Shown here: piece by piece, positions 26,630 through 36,303 of the stretch
How the letters are laid out: every line of letters starts with the position of its first letter
Numbering within the stretch: position 1 is the stretch's first letter
Translations under genes and position numbers: made by a program
Assembly (NCBI GenBank): GCA_041393015.1
Contig: JAWKKV010000003.1
Span: forward strand, 186,001 to 250,000
Reading direction: 5' to 3'
Source of the DNA: JAGQYH01 sp041393015
GTDB lineage: Bacteria > Bacteroidota > Bacteroidia > Chitinophagales > JADIYW01
Length of the DNA stretch: 64,000 nucleotides
The notes under the pieces: model-generated
Seen by the model: the letters and a program-made list of their open reading frames with translations, nothing else
The model's database searches: none
What the model was told of the DNA's origin: nothing

Positions 26630-27220
26630 CTACCGCTTATTCAACTCATCTCTCAACTTAGCGGCTCGCTCGTAATCTTCATTTTCAAGCGCATCCAATA
26701 ACAGTTTGTCTAATTCTTTAACGCTATAGATGGCTAAGTCATCGGTTTTTTGGCTTGATTTTACAGCTACTTCTTCTTTAGCTACCTCTGATTCTGCCAT
26801 TTTTTGAGATTCTTCTAATACAATTCCTGCAGAATCTAAAATAAACTCATAAGTATAGATAGGGCATTCAAATCTTACTGCTAGTGCTAAAGCATCTGAA
26901 GTTCTTGAATCAATTTCAATTTCTTCTCCATCTTTAAAGCAAACTAATTTGGCATAAAACACACCATCTAGTAAATTATTGATGATTACTTCTTTAAGAT
27001 CCACTTCTAAAGTTTCTAAAATAGATTTCATTAGATCGTGGGTAAGCGGACGAGTAGGTGCCATATCTTCCATGGCAACTGCAATAGCTTGAGCTTCTGC
27101 TCCGCCAATTACAATTGGTAACCTTCTAAATCCTTTCTGTTCACCTAAAACTACAGCGTAAGAATGGTTACGTGTAATGGCATGTGATAATGCAACGATT
27201 TCAAGTTTTATCTTCTTCAT
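26630..27220 (-). CDS. Bifunctional nuclease family protein with UVR motif
   Basis: 196 residues. Residues 1-130 are the BFN (DUF151) domain: VALSHAITRNHSYAVVLGEQ, RRLPIVIGGAEAQAIAVAME, and SRTSDALALAVRFECPIYT with its conserved Asp. A linker of about 30 residues ends in a UVR motif (LLLDALENEDYERAAKLRDE), which in UvrB/UvrC makes protein contacts. The domain pair is usual in Bacteroidota. It lies downstream of etfA and in the same direction, after a terminator. Confidence 0.93.
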   Translation of the reverse strand: MKKIKLEIVALSHAITRNHSYAVVLGEQKGFRRLPIVIGGAEAQAIAVAMEDMAPTRPLTHDLMKSILETLEVDLKEVIINNLLDGVFYAKLVCFKDGEEIEIDSRTSDALALAVRFECPIYTYEFILDSAGIVLEESQKMAESEVAKEEVAVKSSQKTDDLAIYSVKELDKLLLDALENEDYERAAKLRDELNKR

Positions 27221-27256
27221 ACTCTAATGGAAATATAACTAAAAACAGCCTAAGAA

Positions 27257-27306
27257 AAAAAAGCACCATCTTAAATTATTCAAATAACTTAAGAAAGTGC
27301 TTTTAA
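27257..27306 (-). terminator. Intrinsic hairpin after etfA
   Basis: AAAAGCAC at 27259-27266 pairs with GTGCTTTT at 27297-27304, with an inner stem CTTAAATTAT/ATAACTTAAG. It follows the etfA stop on the minus strand. Confidence 0.75.
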
Positions 27307-27347
27307 ATATATAGTTGTTCTAAAAGATTAAAATTCTTTTGTTTCGT

Positions 27348-28322
27348 TTAAGCTGCTTTAAACTTTTTAATCGCTTCGGTTAATTTAGGAACTACTTCAA
27401 AAGCATCTCCAACAATACCGTAATCAGCAGCCTTAAAGAATGGTGCTTCCGGATCTTTATTGATCACTACAATTACCTTACTTTGGTTAACACCTGCTAA
27501 ATGTTGTATAGCACCTGAAATACCAATAGCAATATATAAATTTGGACGAATAGCAACACCTGTTTGTCCAACGTGCTCATGGTGAGGTCTCCAACCTACA
27601 TCCGCAACTGGACGAGAGCAAGCTGTTGTAGCACCTAAAACTGCGGCTAAATCTTCAATAATTCCCCAGTTTTCAGGACCTTTCATTCCTCTACCAGCAG
27701 AAACTACTAACTCTGCTTCCGGTAATGGAAGTGTATCGCCAACTTGTTTTTTAACTTCAATAACTTTTACGCTAAAGTCGCTATCGCTTAGGCTAACTGA
27801 ACCTGTTTCAACCGGAGCGCTTCCGCTTCCTTCGTGAATTCCATATGAATTAGGTACAATAGCTACTACTTTGTTTTCTGAACTGATATTAATGAATGCG
27901 AAAGCTTTTCCCGAAAAAGCAGTTTTCTTCACTAAAAATCCGTTTGATGTATCTGGTAAATCTACTGCTCCGCTTACTATTCCAGCTTCTAATCTAACTG
28001 CTACTCTTGAAGCAATTGATTTTCCATTAGAACTTTGAGAGAAAATTACAGTGTGAATACCTAATGCTTTTGCTTCTTCGCTGATCGCTTTGGCATAAGC
28101 TTTAGAATCAAAACTATTTAATTTAGGATTATCAATCTTAATCACTTTTGTTACGCCGTAAGCTCCTAATTTTGCTAATGCAGCATCATCTGCGTCACCT
28201 AAAGTAAGTGCGATACAGTCATCTCCTGTATTGGCGGCATGTTTACCTGCATAAGAAGCAGCCTCTAAACCATTTCGTTTTGGTGCTCCTTTTTCTGTTT
28301 CTATATATACTAATACTGCCAT
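27348..28322 (-). CDS. etfA: Electron transfer flavoprotein subunit alpha
   Basis: 324 residues. The N-terminal ETF domain (LEAASYAGKHAANTGDDCIAL) and the FAD-binding C-terminal domain are complete: VVSAGRGMKGPENW, TTACSRPVADVGW, EHVGQTGVAIRPNLYIAIGI, and the AIQHLAGVNQSK and NKDPEAPFFKAADYGIVGD motifs. Together with EtfB it takes electrons from acyl-CoA dehydrogenases and passes them to the ETF:quinone oxidoreductase. It is 2 bases downstream of etfB. An acyl-CoA dehydrogenase in this window (52852) is a likely client. Confidence 0.98.
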   Translation of the reverse strand: MAVLVYIETEKGAPKRNGLEAASYAGKHAANTGDDCIALTLGDADDAALAKLGAYGVTKVIKIDNPKLNSFDSKAYAKAISEEAKALGIHTVIFSQSSNGKSIASRVAVRLEAGIVSGAVDLPDTSNGFLVKKTAFSGKAFAFINISSENKVVAIVPNSYGIHEGSGSAPVETGSVSLSDSDFSVKVIEVKKQVGDTLPLPEAELVVSAGRGMKGPENWGIIEDLAAVLGATTACSRPVADVGWRPHHEHVGQTGVAIRPNLYIAIGISGAIQHLAGVNQSKVIVVINKDPEAPFFKAADYGIVGDAFEVVPKLTEAIKKFKAA

Positions 28323-28324
28323 TA

Positions 28325-29065
28325 TTATATCATTTTTGCTTCGTTATGTAATAAATCAACTAATTCTTCCACGTTATCCGGACTAATTAATTTTACTGCC
28401 GCTTTCGGTGCAGGTAAGATGTACTTTTGAATTGCTCTTCTTGCTTCAGTAGGCACTTCATCCACTACATTTAATGGCTTTCTTTTCGCCATCATAATGC
28501 CTTTCATGTTTGGAATTCTTTGCTCTGCTAATCCTTTAGAGGCACTTAAAAGGAAAGGAGTATTTACTTCTACTACTTCCTTACCGCCTTCAATATCTCT
28601 TTCAATTGTAGCTGTATTGCCATTCATTTCTAATTTAGAAGCATACGATACAAAAGGAAGATCTAACAATTCAGCAACCATTCCACCAATATTAGAACCA
28701 TTATAGTTGATGGTTTCCTTTCCGGTAAAAATGATATCATAACCGCCATCTTTTGCAGCATTGGCAATTTGTGAAGCTACTTGAAAAGGCTCAGAAACGG
28801 TAGAGTTTACTCTAATCGCATCATCAGCTCCAACCGCTAATGCTTTTCTAATGATGGCATCATTTTCAGGACCACCCACATTAATTACGGTAACTGTTCC
28901 GCCATTTGCTTCTTGCAATTCTAAAGCTCTCACTAAAGCATACCACTCATCATAAGGATTTAAAATCCATTGTACACCATCCGTATTAAACTTCGTATCA
29001 CCCTCTAAAAAAGAGATCTTACTTGTTGTGTCTGGCACACTACTAATACATACTAGTATTTTCAT
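28325..29065 (-). CDS. etfB: Electron transfer flavoprotein subunit beta
   Basis: 246 residues. Signatures: KILVCISSVPDTTSKI, NPYDEWYALVRALEL, AVGADDAIRV, TGKETINYNGSNIGGMVAE. It binds AMP and forms a heterodimer with EtfA. It begins the etfBA operon, with only 2 bases between the genes. Confidence 0.98.
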   Translation of the reverse strand: MKILVCISSVPDTTSKISFLEGDTKFNTDGVQWILNPYDEWYALVRALELQEANGGTVTVINVGGPENDAIIRKALAVGADDAIRVNSTVSEPFQVASQIANAAKDGGYDIIFTGKETINYNGSNIGGMVAELLDLPFVSYASKLEMNGNTATIERDIEGGKEVVEVNTPFLLSASKGLAEQRIPNMKGIMMAKRKPLNVVDEVPTEARRAIQKYILPAPKAAVKLISPDNVEELVDLLHNEAKMI

Positions 29066-29182
29066 ATTATTATTACTTTTTGTTGTTTAACAATCCCGCT
29101 TTAATTTCGTTCAAAAGTATTTAACTTTTACCAATAATTATGGGCGAGCTAAATTATGCCTTTCCCTATATAAACTCAAATA

Positions 29183-29503
29183 ATGAATGCACGCATTGAA
29201 AGACTTAAAGAACTCTTAAAACAGTCGCCACATGATGCCTTTATAAGATTTGCTCTGGCTAAGGAATTTGAGAAGCTTGGCGATACATTAAAAGCTATAG
29301 AATTGCTGACTTTACTGCTGTATGACCAACCTGAATATGTCGGTGCTTATTACCATTTGGCTGCATTATTGAAAGATGAAGAAAGAACGGATGAAGCGAT
29401 GGATGTATATATAAAAGGAATGGAAATAGCAAAAAAGCTGGGTGATCAACACGCTTTCAGTGAATTACAAAACGCTAAACTTAACATGGAATTGGAGGAT
29501 TAA
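29183..29503 (+). CDS. Short TPR protein
   Basis: 106 residues, about two and a half tetratricopeptide repeats (IRFALAKEFEKLGDTLKAI, GAYYHLAALLKDEERTDEA). No signal peptide. Divergent from etfB. Probably a small adapter; partner unknown. Confidence 0.8.
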   Translation: MNARIERLKELLKQSPHDAFIRFALAKEFEKLGDTLKAIELLTLLLYDQPEYVGAYYHLAALLKDEERTDEAMDVYIKGMEIAKKLGDQHAFSELQNAKLNMELED

Positions 29504-29628
29504 TTTGACAATGCTTTAATCCGTTAATGATTTAATGTTGTAATAGTCCGTCTAATTTTTATTCGCTCATTACTGTTTTCACTCATCTCATCATTAATTT
29601 ATATTAGATAACTTCGCATTTAATTTTT

Positions 29629-30990
29629 ATGCAACAGAATTTAGAGCATACTATTCAATCTTTTGTGAAAGAGCAAAAACTCTTTCCACCCAAAACACCT
29701 TTGTTGATTGCGTGTAGTGGAGGACCTGATTCAATGGCAGCAGTAGAGATTTTATTCAGTTTGGGTTATCCTCTTGGAATAGCGCATTGTAATTTTAAAC
29801 TAAGAGGTGAAAATGCCAATGGCGATCAAGATTTTGTTGAGGCATATGCCAAAGAAAGAAAGATTCCTTTTTTTACCATCAGTTTCAATACGGAGATTTT
29901 TGCTTTTAAAAATAGATTGTCTATTCAAGCAGCAGCAAGAGAGTTGCGTTATACTTGGTTAGAAGAAGTTCGCAAATCCAATGGCTTTCATTTTATTGTA
30001 ACAGCTCACCATAAAGATGATGTGGTAGAAACGGTATTGTTAAATGCCGCTAATAAAACCGGCATAAAAGGATTAAAAGGCATTCCTGTAAAAAATGAAA
30101 AGATTGTAAGGCCTTTATTTCCATTGTCAAAAACAGATATTTTAGAATATTTGTCGATAAATGATATAAAATATAGGGAAGATGAATCGAATGCTTCTAC
30201 TAAATACACGCGTAATTTTATTAGGCAAGAAGTCATTCCTGTTTTAGAAAAAGTAAATGATAAAGCAGTTGATCATATATTTGATTTAAGTCAAAAAGCC
30301 AATGAAGCAGAGATTTTGCTGCAAGAACGGATCATTCAGATTAAACGTAAGATCGTTCTTCAAAAACATGAAACCATTGAAGTTAAGTTTGGTTATGTTT
30401 TAAATCATGCTGCAGGCAAGACTATTTTATATGAGATTTTAAAAGATTATGGTTTTAATTCAGATCAAGCCTTAACCATATTTTATAGTTTGGAAAGCCA
30501 GTCAGGTATTGAATTTTTATCTGCCACACACAGAATAATAAAGGATAGAAAATCTTTGTTTGTTAATCCTTTAGCATCAAATAAGGTTTATGTTCAGCAG
30601 TATGAAAAAATTCCGAATCAAATCCTCTTCAATACTTATAAAATTAAAATAGATCAAGTACCCATTCATAAATGTGTTTTGAAACAAAGTGCTAATTATG
30701 CTTTCTTTGATATAGATAAAATAGAATTTCCATTGACGATTAGATATTGGAAACCGGGGGATTATTTTTATCCATTTGGAATGACGAAGCAAAATTCAGA
30801 TAAAATAGGAAAGAAGAAACTGTCTAAATATTTTAAAGACGAAAAATTCTCTGTCAACCAAAAAGAAAATTTGCCGGTGTTGTTTAGCGGAGAAAAAATG
30901 ATTTGGTTAGTCGGCCATCGAATTGATGATAGATTTAAAGTAACGGATGAAACTACGACTGTGTTGAAATTGAAGATTGTGAAGGATTAG
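29629..30990 (+). CDS. tilS: tRNA(Ile)-lysidine synthase TilS
   Basis: 453 residues. The PP-loop motif CSGGPDSMA (about residues 29-37) binds ATP; further conserved segments are AHCNFKLRGENANGDQDF and VTAHHKDDVVETVLLNA. The C-terminal substrate-binding domain (KPGDYFYPFGM, GKKKLSKYFKDEKFS) is complete. It makes lysidine at C34 of tRNA-Ile(CAU). Single gene between two gene-free stretches. Confidence 0.97.
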   Translation: MQQNLEHTIQSFVKEQKLFPPKTPLLIACSGGPDSMAAVEILFSLGYPLGIAHCNFKLRGENANGDQDFVEAYAKERKIPFFTISFNTEIFAFKNRLSIQAAARELRYTWLEEVRKSNGFHFIVTAHHKDDVVETVLLNAANKTGIKGLKGIPVKNEKIVRPLFPLSKTDILEYLSINDIKYREDESNASTKYTRNFIRQEVIPVLEKVNDKAVDHIFDLSQKANEAEILLQERIIQIKRKIVLQKHETIEVKFGYVLNHAAGKTILYEILKDYGFNSDQALTIFYSLESQSGIEFLSATHRIIKDRKSLFVNPLASNKVYVQQYEKIPNQILFNTYKIKIDQVPIHKCVLKQSANYAFFDIDKIEFPLTIRYWKPGDYFYPFGMTKQNSDKIGKKKLSKYFKDEKFSVNQKENLPVLFSGEKMIWLVGHRIDDRFKVTDETTTVLKLKIVKD

Positions 30991-31018
30991 ATTTTTAAGT
31001 GCCTAAAGTTTTTAAAAT

Positions 31019-31432
31019 TTTGGAATTCAGAATATTTTATGGACAGTCCCTTTAGGGACATTATATTGTTTGCTCGTATAAGTGCAAATCGAAAAAGTGC
31101 CTTTAGGTACGTAATATTGGGGCCTAGTTAGCCACGCCATAGCCAACACGTAAAAACTTGCGCCAATGTCTTAAAGATTAAAAAACAAATTGCTTAAAGT
31201 TACGAGTGCCTAAAGTTGTAAGTAAAGGTCATTAAATCATTCTCGCAATCACTCATTCCTCATTTTATCATCTTCTAATCAGCATATTAGCACATCCAAA
31301 AATCTGCATATCCACCACCCAATCTAAAACTATTATTAAGTATTGTTAATGGACATTCTTAAAATTGAATATTGTTTGCTCATTGCCTACCTTTGAGTAA
31401 TCCATTTTTTAAAAAATTAAACCATTATAACT
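31019..31432. other. Gene-free stretch with short palindromic repeats
   Basis: No ORF. Two related elements occur at 31046-31069 and 31097-31119: a palindrome (GTCCCTTTAGGGAC at 31046-31059; GTGCCTTTAGGTAC at 31097-31110) followed by a TAATATTG-like end. The mdh promoter is at the right end. Confidence 0.7.
31365..31395 (+). promoter_or_regulatory. Predicted mdh promoter (Bacteroidota type)
   Basis: TTG at 31365-31367 and TACCTTTG at 31388-31395, with 20 bases between, fit the Bacteroidota pattern. mdh begins 37 bases later, the same distance as for dnaB. Confidence 0.6.
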
Positions 31433-32368
31433 ATGAAAGTAAGCGTAATTGGAGCAGGTAACGTAGGAGCTACTTGTGCAAACGTTTTAGCAAACAGAGA
31501 AGTTTGTAACGAAGTTGTTTTATTAGACATTAAAGAGAATTATGCAGAAGGCAAGGCTCTTGATATGTGGGAAACATCTCCGATTACTTACTTTGATACA
31601 AGATTAACAGGATCAACGAATGATTATACAAAAACTGCCGGTTCTGATGTGGTAGTCATTACTTCAGGAATTCCAAGAAAACCTGGAATGAGTAGAGATG
31701 ATTTGATCGCTACGAATGCAGGGATTGTTAAAACAGTAACTGAAAATGTAATTCAACATTCACCGGATGCCATTATTATTTGTGTATCTAACCCATTAGA
31801 TGTAATGACTTACTGTGCTTATTTAGCCGCTAAAACTTCTTCTAATAAAGTGATGGGAATGGCTGGTATCCTTGATACAGCAAGATATAGATCATTTTTG
31901 GCAATGGAATTGAACTGCTCACCAAAAGATATTCAAGCAGTATTAATGGGTGGACACGGTGATACTATGGTGCCATTACCTAGATATACAACTGTTTCTG
32001 GAATTCCAGTAACAGAATTGGTATCAGCAGAAAGAATTGAAGCTATTGTTGAAAGAACTAAAAAAGGAGGAGGAGAAATCGTAAACCTTTTAGGAACTTC
32101 TGGATATTATGCTCCGGGTGCAGCAGCAGCTCAAATGGTAGAATCAATTGTTAAAGATCAAAAAAGAATTTTCCCAGTTTGTGCTTGGTTAAATGGCGAG
32201 TACGGAATGGATAATATCTACTTAGGTGTTCCAGTTGTTTTAGGAAAAGGTGGTATTGAAAAAATCATCGAATTAGATTTGAATAAAGAAGAAATGGCAT
32301 TGTTAGAAGATTCAGCAGAAGCGGTAAGAAGCGTTTGCGGAGTTTTAGATACGATGAACTTGTTTTAA
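31433..32368 (+). CDS. mdh: Malate dehydrogenase (LDH-like type)
   Basis: 311 residues. The nucleotide loop GAGNVGATCA, the Asp that selects NAD (VVLLDIKE), the substrate loop GIPRKPGMSRDDL with its arginines, and the catalytic His in GGHGDTMVP identify a malate dehydrogenase of the LDH-like class. It oxidises malate to oxaloacetate in the TCA cycle. Single gene with promoter before and terminator after. Confidence 0.98.
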   Translation: MKVSVIGAGNVGATCANVLANREVCNEVVLLDIKENYAEGKALDMWETSPITYFDTRLTGSTNDYTKTAGSDVVVITSGIPRKPGMSRDDLIATNAGIVKTVTENVIQHSPDAIIICVSNPLDVMTYCAYLAAKTSSNKVMGMAGILDTARYRSFLAMELNCSPKDIQAVLMGGHGDTMVPLPRYTTVSGIPVTELVSAERIEAIVERTKKGGGEIVNLLGTSGYYAPGAAAAQMVESIVKDQKRIFPVCAWLNGEYGMDNIYLGVPVVLGKGGIEKIIELDLNKEEMALLEDSAEAVRSVCGVLDTMNLF

Positions 32369-32395
32369 TCCAATTTCTTACTCATAATAATTTGG

Positions 32396-32427
32396 AAGCC
32401 CGTGCTATGTAGTGCGGGCTTTTTTTA
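32396..32427 (+). terminator. Intrinsic terminator after mdh
   Basis: AAGCCCG at 32396-32402 pairs with CGGGCTT at 32415-32421, followed by a run of T to 32427. It ends the mdh transcript and converges on nhaA. Confidence 0.9.
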
Positions 32428-32473
32428 TAACATCAATTAGATATCATAATTAACCAATAAACACCTACAAATA

Positions 32474-34243
32474 TTAATTAGTGTGCTGGATTCTTGTGTT
32501 TAAAATAAAAAGACCCATTAATGCCGAAATAGTAGAGGCAATAAGAATACTCAGTTTAGCCCCGTCTAGTAAATCACTCTGAAAAACAGAATCGGCCATT
32601 ACTATTGACATGGTAAAACCAACACCGGCTAAACAAGCAGCTCCCAGTAATTGAGGCCAGCTGATTTCATCAGATAAAGAAGCAATTTTAAACTTATGGG
32701 CCAGCCAACAAAAGCTTATAATTCCTAGCGGTTTCCCTATGCATAAACCTATTATAATTCCAAGATTTATAGGGGTAAGGATATTAAAATAAGTGCCTAT
32801 AATTAAGATACCCGTATTGAAAAAGGCAAAAAAAGGTAAAATGAAATAATTAACTGTTCTCTCTACCGACAATTCTATTTGCTCACCAGGAACAATTAAT
32901 CTATCAATAGCTCTCTGAATACTATGCAAGGAACTATATCGAATACTTTTTTGGCTGTTGTGAGTATCCTTGATGCGTTCAATTTCTTGATCGAAAATCA
33001 AACTTGCTTGAGAAGAAATTCCAACTATATTTCCTTTATGTCTTGAAGGGATTAATATGGCTGTTATTACTCCTGCAAGTGTGGCATGTAGGCCACTTTG
33101 ATAAATGAAAAACCAAAGTAAAATTCCTAAAACAATGTAGAAGGGTATGGTGTACACTTTATAGGAGTTCAGTAAAAACATCATTGCGATTATGATAAGG
33201 CATGCCATAAAAGGAGCTAAATGAAAATCGTGTCCATAAAATAATGCGATTACTAAAATAGCACCTAAATCATCTGAAACCGCCAGTGCAGAAATAAACA
33301 CTTTTAACGCTGCAGGTACTTTGCTGCCTAATAAAGCCATAAGACCCAAAGTAAAGGCAATGTCGGTAGCCATAGGAATACCCCAACCATGACGTCCCGC
33401 TCCATTAAAGTTGATTAGTAAGTATAACAAGGCTGGTAATAACATGCCTCCAATCGCACCAATCACAGGCATCGCTGCCCTCTTTCGATCGGATAGCTCT
33501 CCAGAAACAATTTCTCTCTTAATTTCTAAACCAATCAATAAGAAAAAAATAGCCATTAAACCATCATTCACCCATACTTCAATAGGCAGAACAAAGTTTA
33601 TATCGCCTGCAATGAAACCCAATTTAAAATGGCTTAAAAAATTGTACGCTTCTATTAAACCAATATTGGCGACAATTAAAGCTAATATAGCAGCACTAAG
33701 TAATGCTATAGCGGCAGAAGCTCCCCAAGCTATAAATCTCTTCATAGCTTGTTCAACAGCTTTGGTACTAATATGATTTATGTCTTCTATTAGTGCATCT
33801 TCATCCCAAACACCAGTATATAAATAGCCGTTTATAGTTATAGAAGGTGCTAAGTTGACTCCTCTTTTTTTGGCTATTTTAATATCATCTTCTAATCTTT
33901 TAGCAATAGCTTTTGATTCAAAATCAGCACTAAATTTTCGCATATCTAAACCAATGCTTTCTGCCATCTCAAAAACGGTAGTTTTGGTATAAATGCCTTG
34001 ATATGCCATTAGCAACTCATGCATTTCATCAAATTTGTTTTGTATTGCTGCAGATAAAGCTGCCTTAGCGGATATCTGAAATTGAGCTTCTTTTGGTTTT
34101 GTTGAAAAAAATCTAGTTTTACTTTGGATTTCTACCTTACTGCATAATTCAACAGCATGCTTAAATATTGGGCGGGCATTTTTAACAATATGACTGCTAT
34201 AGTCAATATAAGAAGTGAGTTTTATTGGTGTTTTCTGTTTCAA
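32474..34243 (-). CDS. nhaA: NhaA-type Na+/H+ antiporter with N-terminal DsbA-like domain
   Basis: 589 residues. From about residue 165 on it is NhaA: GLMAIFFLLIGLEIKRE, GWGIPMATDIAFTLGL, and SALAVSDDLGAILVIA, where the paired aspartates are the ion site. Residues about 10-155 match a DsbA/thioredoxin-4 domain (QNKFDEMHELLMAYQGIY, INGYLYTGVWDEDALIEDI), but the place of the CxxC motif reads SSHIV, so it has no redox centre. A DsbA-like fusion is known for NhaA, usually at the C-terminus; here it is N-terminal and apparently inactive. The membrane part is normal. Convergent with mdh. Confidence 0.95.
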   Translation of the reverse strand: MKQKTPIKLTSYIDYSSHIVKNARPIFKHAVELCSKVEIQSKTRFFSTKPKEAQFQISAKAALSAAIQNKFDEMHELLMAYQGIYTKTTVFEMAESIGLDMRKFSADFESKAIAKRLEDDIKIAKKRGVNLAPSITINGYLYTGVWDEDALIEDINHISTKAVEQAMKRFIAWGASAAIALLSAAILALIVANIGLIEAYNFLSHFKLGFIAGDINFVLPIEVWVNDGLMAIFFLLIGLEIKREIVSGELSDRKRAAMPVIGAIGGMLLPALLYLLINFNGAGRHGWGIPMATDIAFTLGLMALLGSKVPAALKVFISALAVSDDLGAILVIALFYGHDFHLAPFMACLIIIAMMFLLNSYKVYTIPFYIVLGILLWFFIYQSGLHATLAGVITAILIPSRHKGNIVGISSQASLIFDQEIERIKDTHNSQKSIRYSSLHSIQRAIDRLIVPGEQIELSVERTVNYFILPFFAFFNTGILIIGTYFNILTPINLGIIIGLCIGKPLGIISFCWLAHKFKIASLSDEISWPQLLGAACLAGVGFTMSIVMADSVFQSDLLDGAKLSILIASTISALMGLFILNTRIQHTN

Positions 34244-34428
34244 AATTCTGGTAAGAATTTAAAAGGTAATGGTAGCTGGATCTAGTTAAAGGTATTTCTT
34301 TTGAATTCCGAATATAATTCGATTCGCCATCAATTTCAACTAAATAGTTGTTGTCAGCCTAAGGTATTAGTATTTGCTAAGCTTCATGGAGGTGTAACCA
34401 CCAAAGGTATTCGAAACTTGTTAGATTG

Positions 34429-35496
34429 CTACGGCGCTTGAAATGCCGGATTAGTAATAAAACTGCTATCAGTTAAAGTCAACAAAAATGCTTTAAGATC
34501 AGATTTTTCTTCCGGTGTCATTTGCACACCTCCTTGAAAGGAAAATTGCATTAAAGGGTCAGTAGTTGTGGTGACTTTTACGCCTGTGCTGTAGTGTTCT
34601 AAAACTTCATCAATAGTAGCAAATCGGCCATCGTGCATGTAAGGAGCAGTAAAAACTAGATTTCGTAATGATGGTGTTTTAAACTTTCCTCTATCAAATG
34701 GATTGCCGGTAACGTTTTCTAATCCTTTATCAGTAAAAAAGGAATCTAAACCATTGTTATGGAAGTCATTATCTGTCCATAACGGATTAGCAGGATTGCC
34801 ATGGCAGTGAAAGCAATCACCACCTTCTTCTGCCATAAAAACATTTAGACCTCTAAATTCAGCAGGTGATAAATTAATTTCATCTAAAAGGTATCTATCA
34901 AACTTAGAATTGCCGGATATGAGTGTTCTTTCAAATTGGGCAATGGCTTTGGTTACTAATGAAGAATCGATAATAGAAGTACCAAAAGCTTGATTGAATA
35001 ATTCAGGATAATCAGGATGCGCTTGTAATGAACTCATTGCATTTACCCATGTATTATGCATTTCTATTGGATTGGTAACGGGCTCTAAGGCTTGCTCTTC
35101 CAAACCCCTCGATCTGCCATCCCAAAAAAAACGTTCTCCAAAATTCCATGCAGCATTAAACAAAGGCATCGAATTTCTATTGCCTACAATTCCGTCTATG
35201 CCCGGACTAAACTGCCTATTATCTGTAAAACCTGAACTTGGTAAATGACAGTTGGCACAAGCTTGTGTTCCATCAGCAGATAAAATCGGATCAAAAAATA
35301 ATTTTCTACCTAAAGCAACTCCTTCTTCCGTTAATGGATTATCAGCAGGAATTACCGGAGGAGGAAAATTAAGCTTCAACGCTCCCGGTATCTCTAACTG
35401 ATAAGGTGTTGGCCCAGATGATATTGGATCATCAGAGCAGGCATAAAACACGACGAAACCTAAAATCAATAAAAAATATGATAGTCTTATTTTCAT
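34429..35496 (-). CDS. Di-heme cytochrome c peroxidase / MauG-MbnH-like lipoprotein
   Basis: 355 residues. A lipoprotein signal (LGFVVFYACSDD, Cys about 21) is followed by two heme c sites: CANCH (about residue 97) and CFHCH (about 229). Conserved segments GVALGRKLFFDPILSADGTQ and FKTPSLRNLVFTAPYMHDGR are typical of the CCP/MauG family. It lies directly after an MbnP-like gene; MbnH, a member of this family, oxidises a tryptophan of MbnP, so this gene is better seen as an MbnH-like partner than a generic peroxidase. Periplasmic or outer-membrane bound. Confidence 0.93.
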   Translation of the reverse strand: MKIRLSYFLLILGFVVFYACSDDPISSGPTPYQLEIPGALKLNFPPPVIPADNPLTEEGVALGRKLFFDPILSADGTQACANCHLPSSGFTDNRQFSPGIDGIVGNRNSMPLFNAAWNFGERFFWDGRSRGLEEQALEPVTNPIEMHNTWVNAMSSLQAHPDYPELFNQAFGTSIIDSSLVTKAIAQFERTLISGNSKFDRYLLDEINLSPAEFRGLNVFMAEEGGDCFHCHGNPANPLWTDNDFHNNGLDSFFTDKGLENVTGNPFDRGKFKTPSLRNLVFTAPYMHDGRFATIDEVLEHYSTGVKVTTTTDPLMQFSFQGGVQMTPEEKSDLKAFLLTLTDSSFITNPAFQAP

Positions 35497-35526
35497 TTAC
35501 ATTACAACAATAACCAACCTAAAAAG

Positions 35527-36303
35527 TTAGTTCGTTTGATCCACTGTACCTAAACTAAATACTGATTTGCCGTTTTCATGCATTAGAATTTGTGCATTGT
35601 AATTTGGCATTAGCATAGTGCTGTAAGTGCTAAAATCCCAAGTATTAGGATTCTTGTACCATTCTGCAATATTCATTTTAATCTCAATATTAGCATTAGC
35701 CTTATTCAGAGTAACGCCGCTTAAATCAGCTGTAAAATAATTTTGCTCAAATACTCCTTCACTTACTCTTGCCGTTCCATGGTGATAAGCATAAGGTTTT
35801 TCTTCTCCTTGCTCTAAAAATTTACCTTCCATTTGCATAAAGTGATAGCCACCACCTAGCATTTCCGGCCAATTCCAACTAGCCAAATTTAAATCAGCAT
35901 ATGCATCAGATATATTATTAATGCTATCAAAACCGAAAACAAAAGAAATGCCAGTATAAGCATCTTGTGGAACATCTAAAATCGTAAGCGACAATCCTGT
36001 AGAATTAGTTACATCTACTAAATTGTAGAAAGGAAAAAGTACACTATCACCATTTGCTTTATATAATCTAATTTCAGATACTAAATATCTTAGTTTAGTT
36101 AAGCTTAATGTATCGCCTTTTTCATTAATGAAATCAAATAGATTGAATTCGTTAGCGGTTACATTAGCGCCATCAAAATTATGAGTGAAGTTAAATGTAA
36201 CTTTGGTGTTGGCGTCCTCCACTATATCTTCATCACAAGCAGTAAAAAACACTCCAAATACAAGCATCAATAATGCTAATCTTAATAAATTCAATGATTT
36301 CAT
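35527..36303 (-). CDS. MbnP-like copper-handling lipoprotein
   Basis: 258 residues. A lipoprotein signal ends in VFGVFFTACDED (Cys about 23). The body has the MbnP pattern: KLRYLVSEIRLYKANGDS, FVFGFDSINNIS, GGYHFMQMEGKF, and PYAYHHGTARV. In the characterised MbnP a tryptophan is oxidised to kynurenine by the di-heme partner MbnH to form a copper site. Here tryptophans in NLASWNWPEM and NIAEWYKNP are candidates. It is 30 bases upstream of the MauG/MbnH-like gene, same operon. Inferred: copper binding or metal homeostasis. Confidence 0.88.
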   Translation of the reverse strand: MKSLNLLRLALLMLVFGVFFTACDEDIVEDANTKVTFNFTHNFDGANVTANEFNLFDFINEKGDTLSLTKLRYLVSEIRLYKANGDSVLFPFYNLVDVTNSTGLSLTILDVPQDAYTGISFVFGFDSINNISDAYADLNLASWNWPEMLGGGYHFMQMEGKFLEQGEEKPYAYHHGTARVSEGVFEQNYFTADLSGVTLNKANANIEIKMNIAEWYKNPNTWDFSTYSTMLMPNYNAQILMHENGKSVFSLGTVDQTN

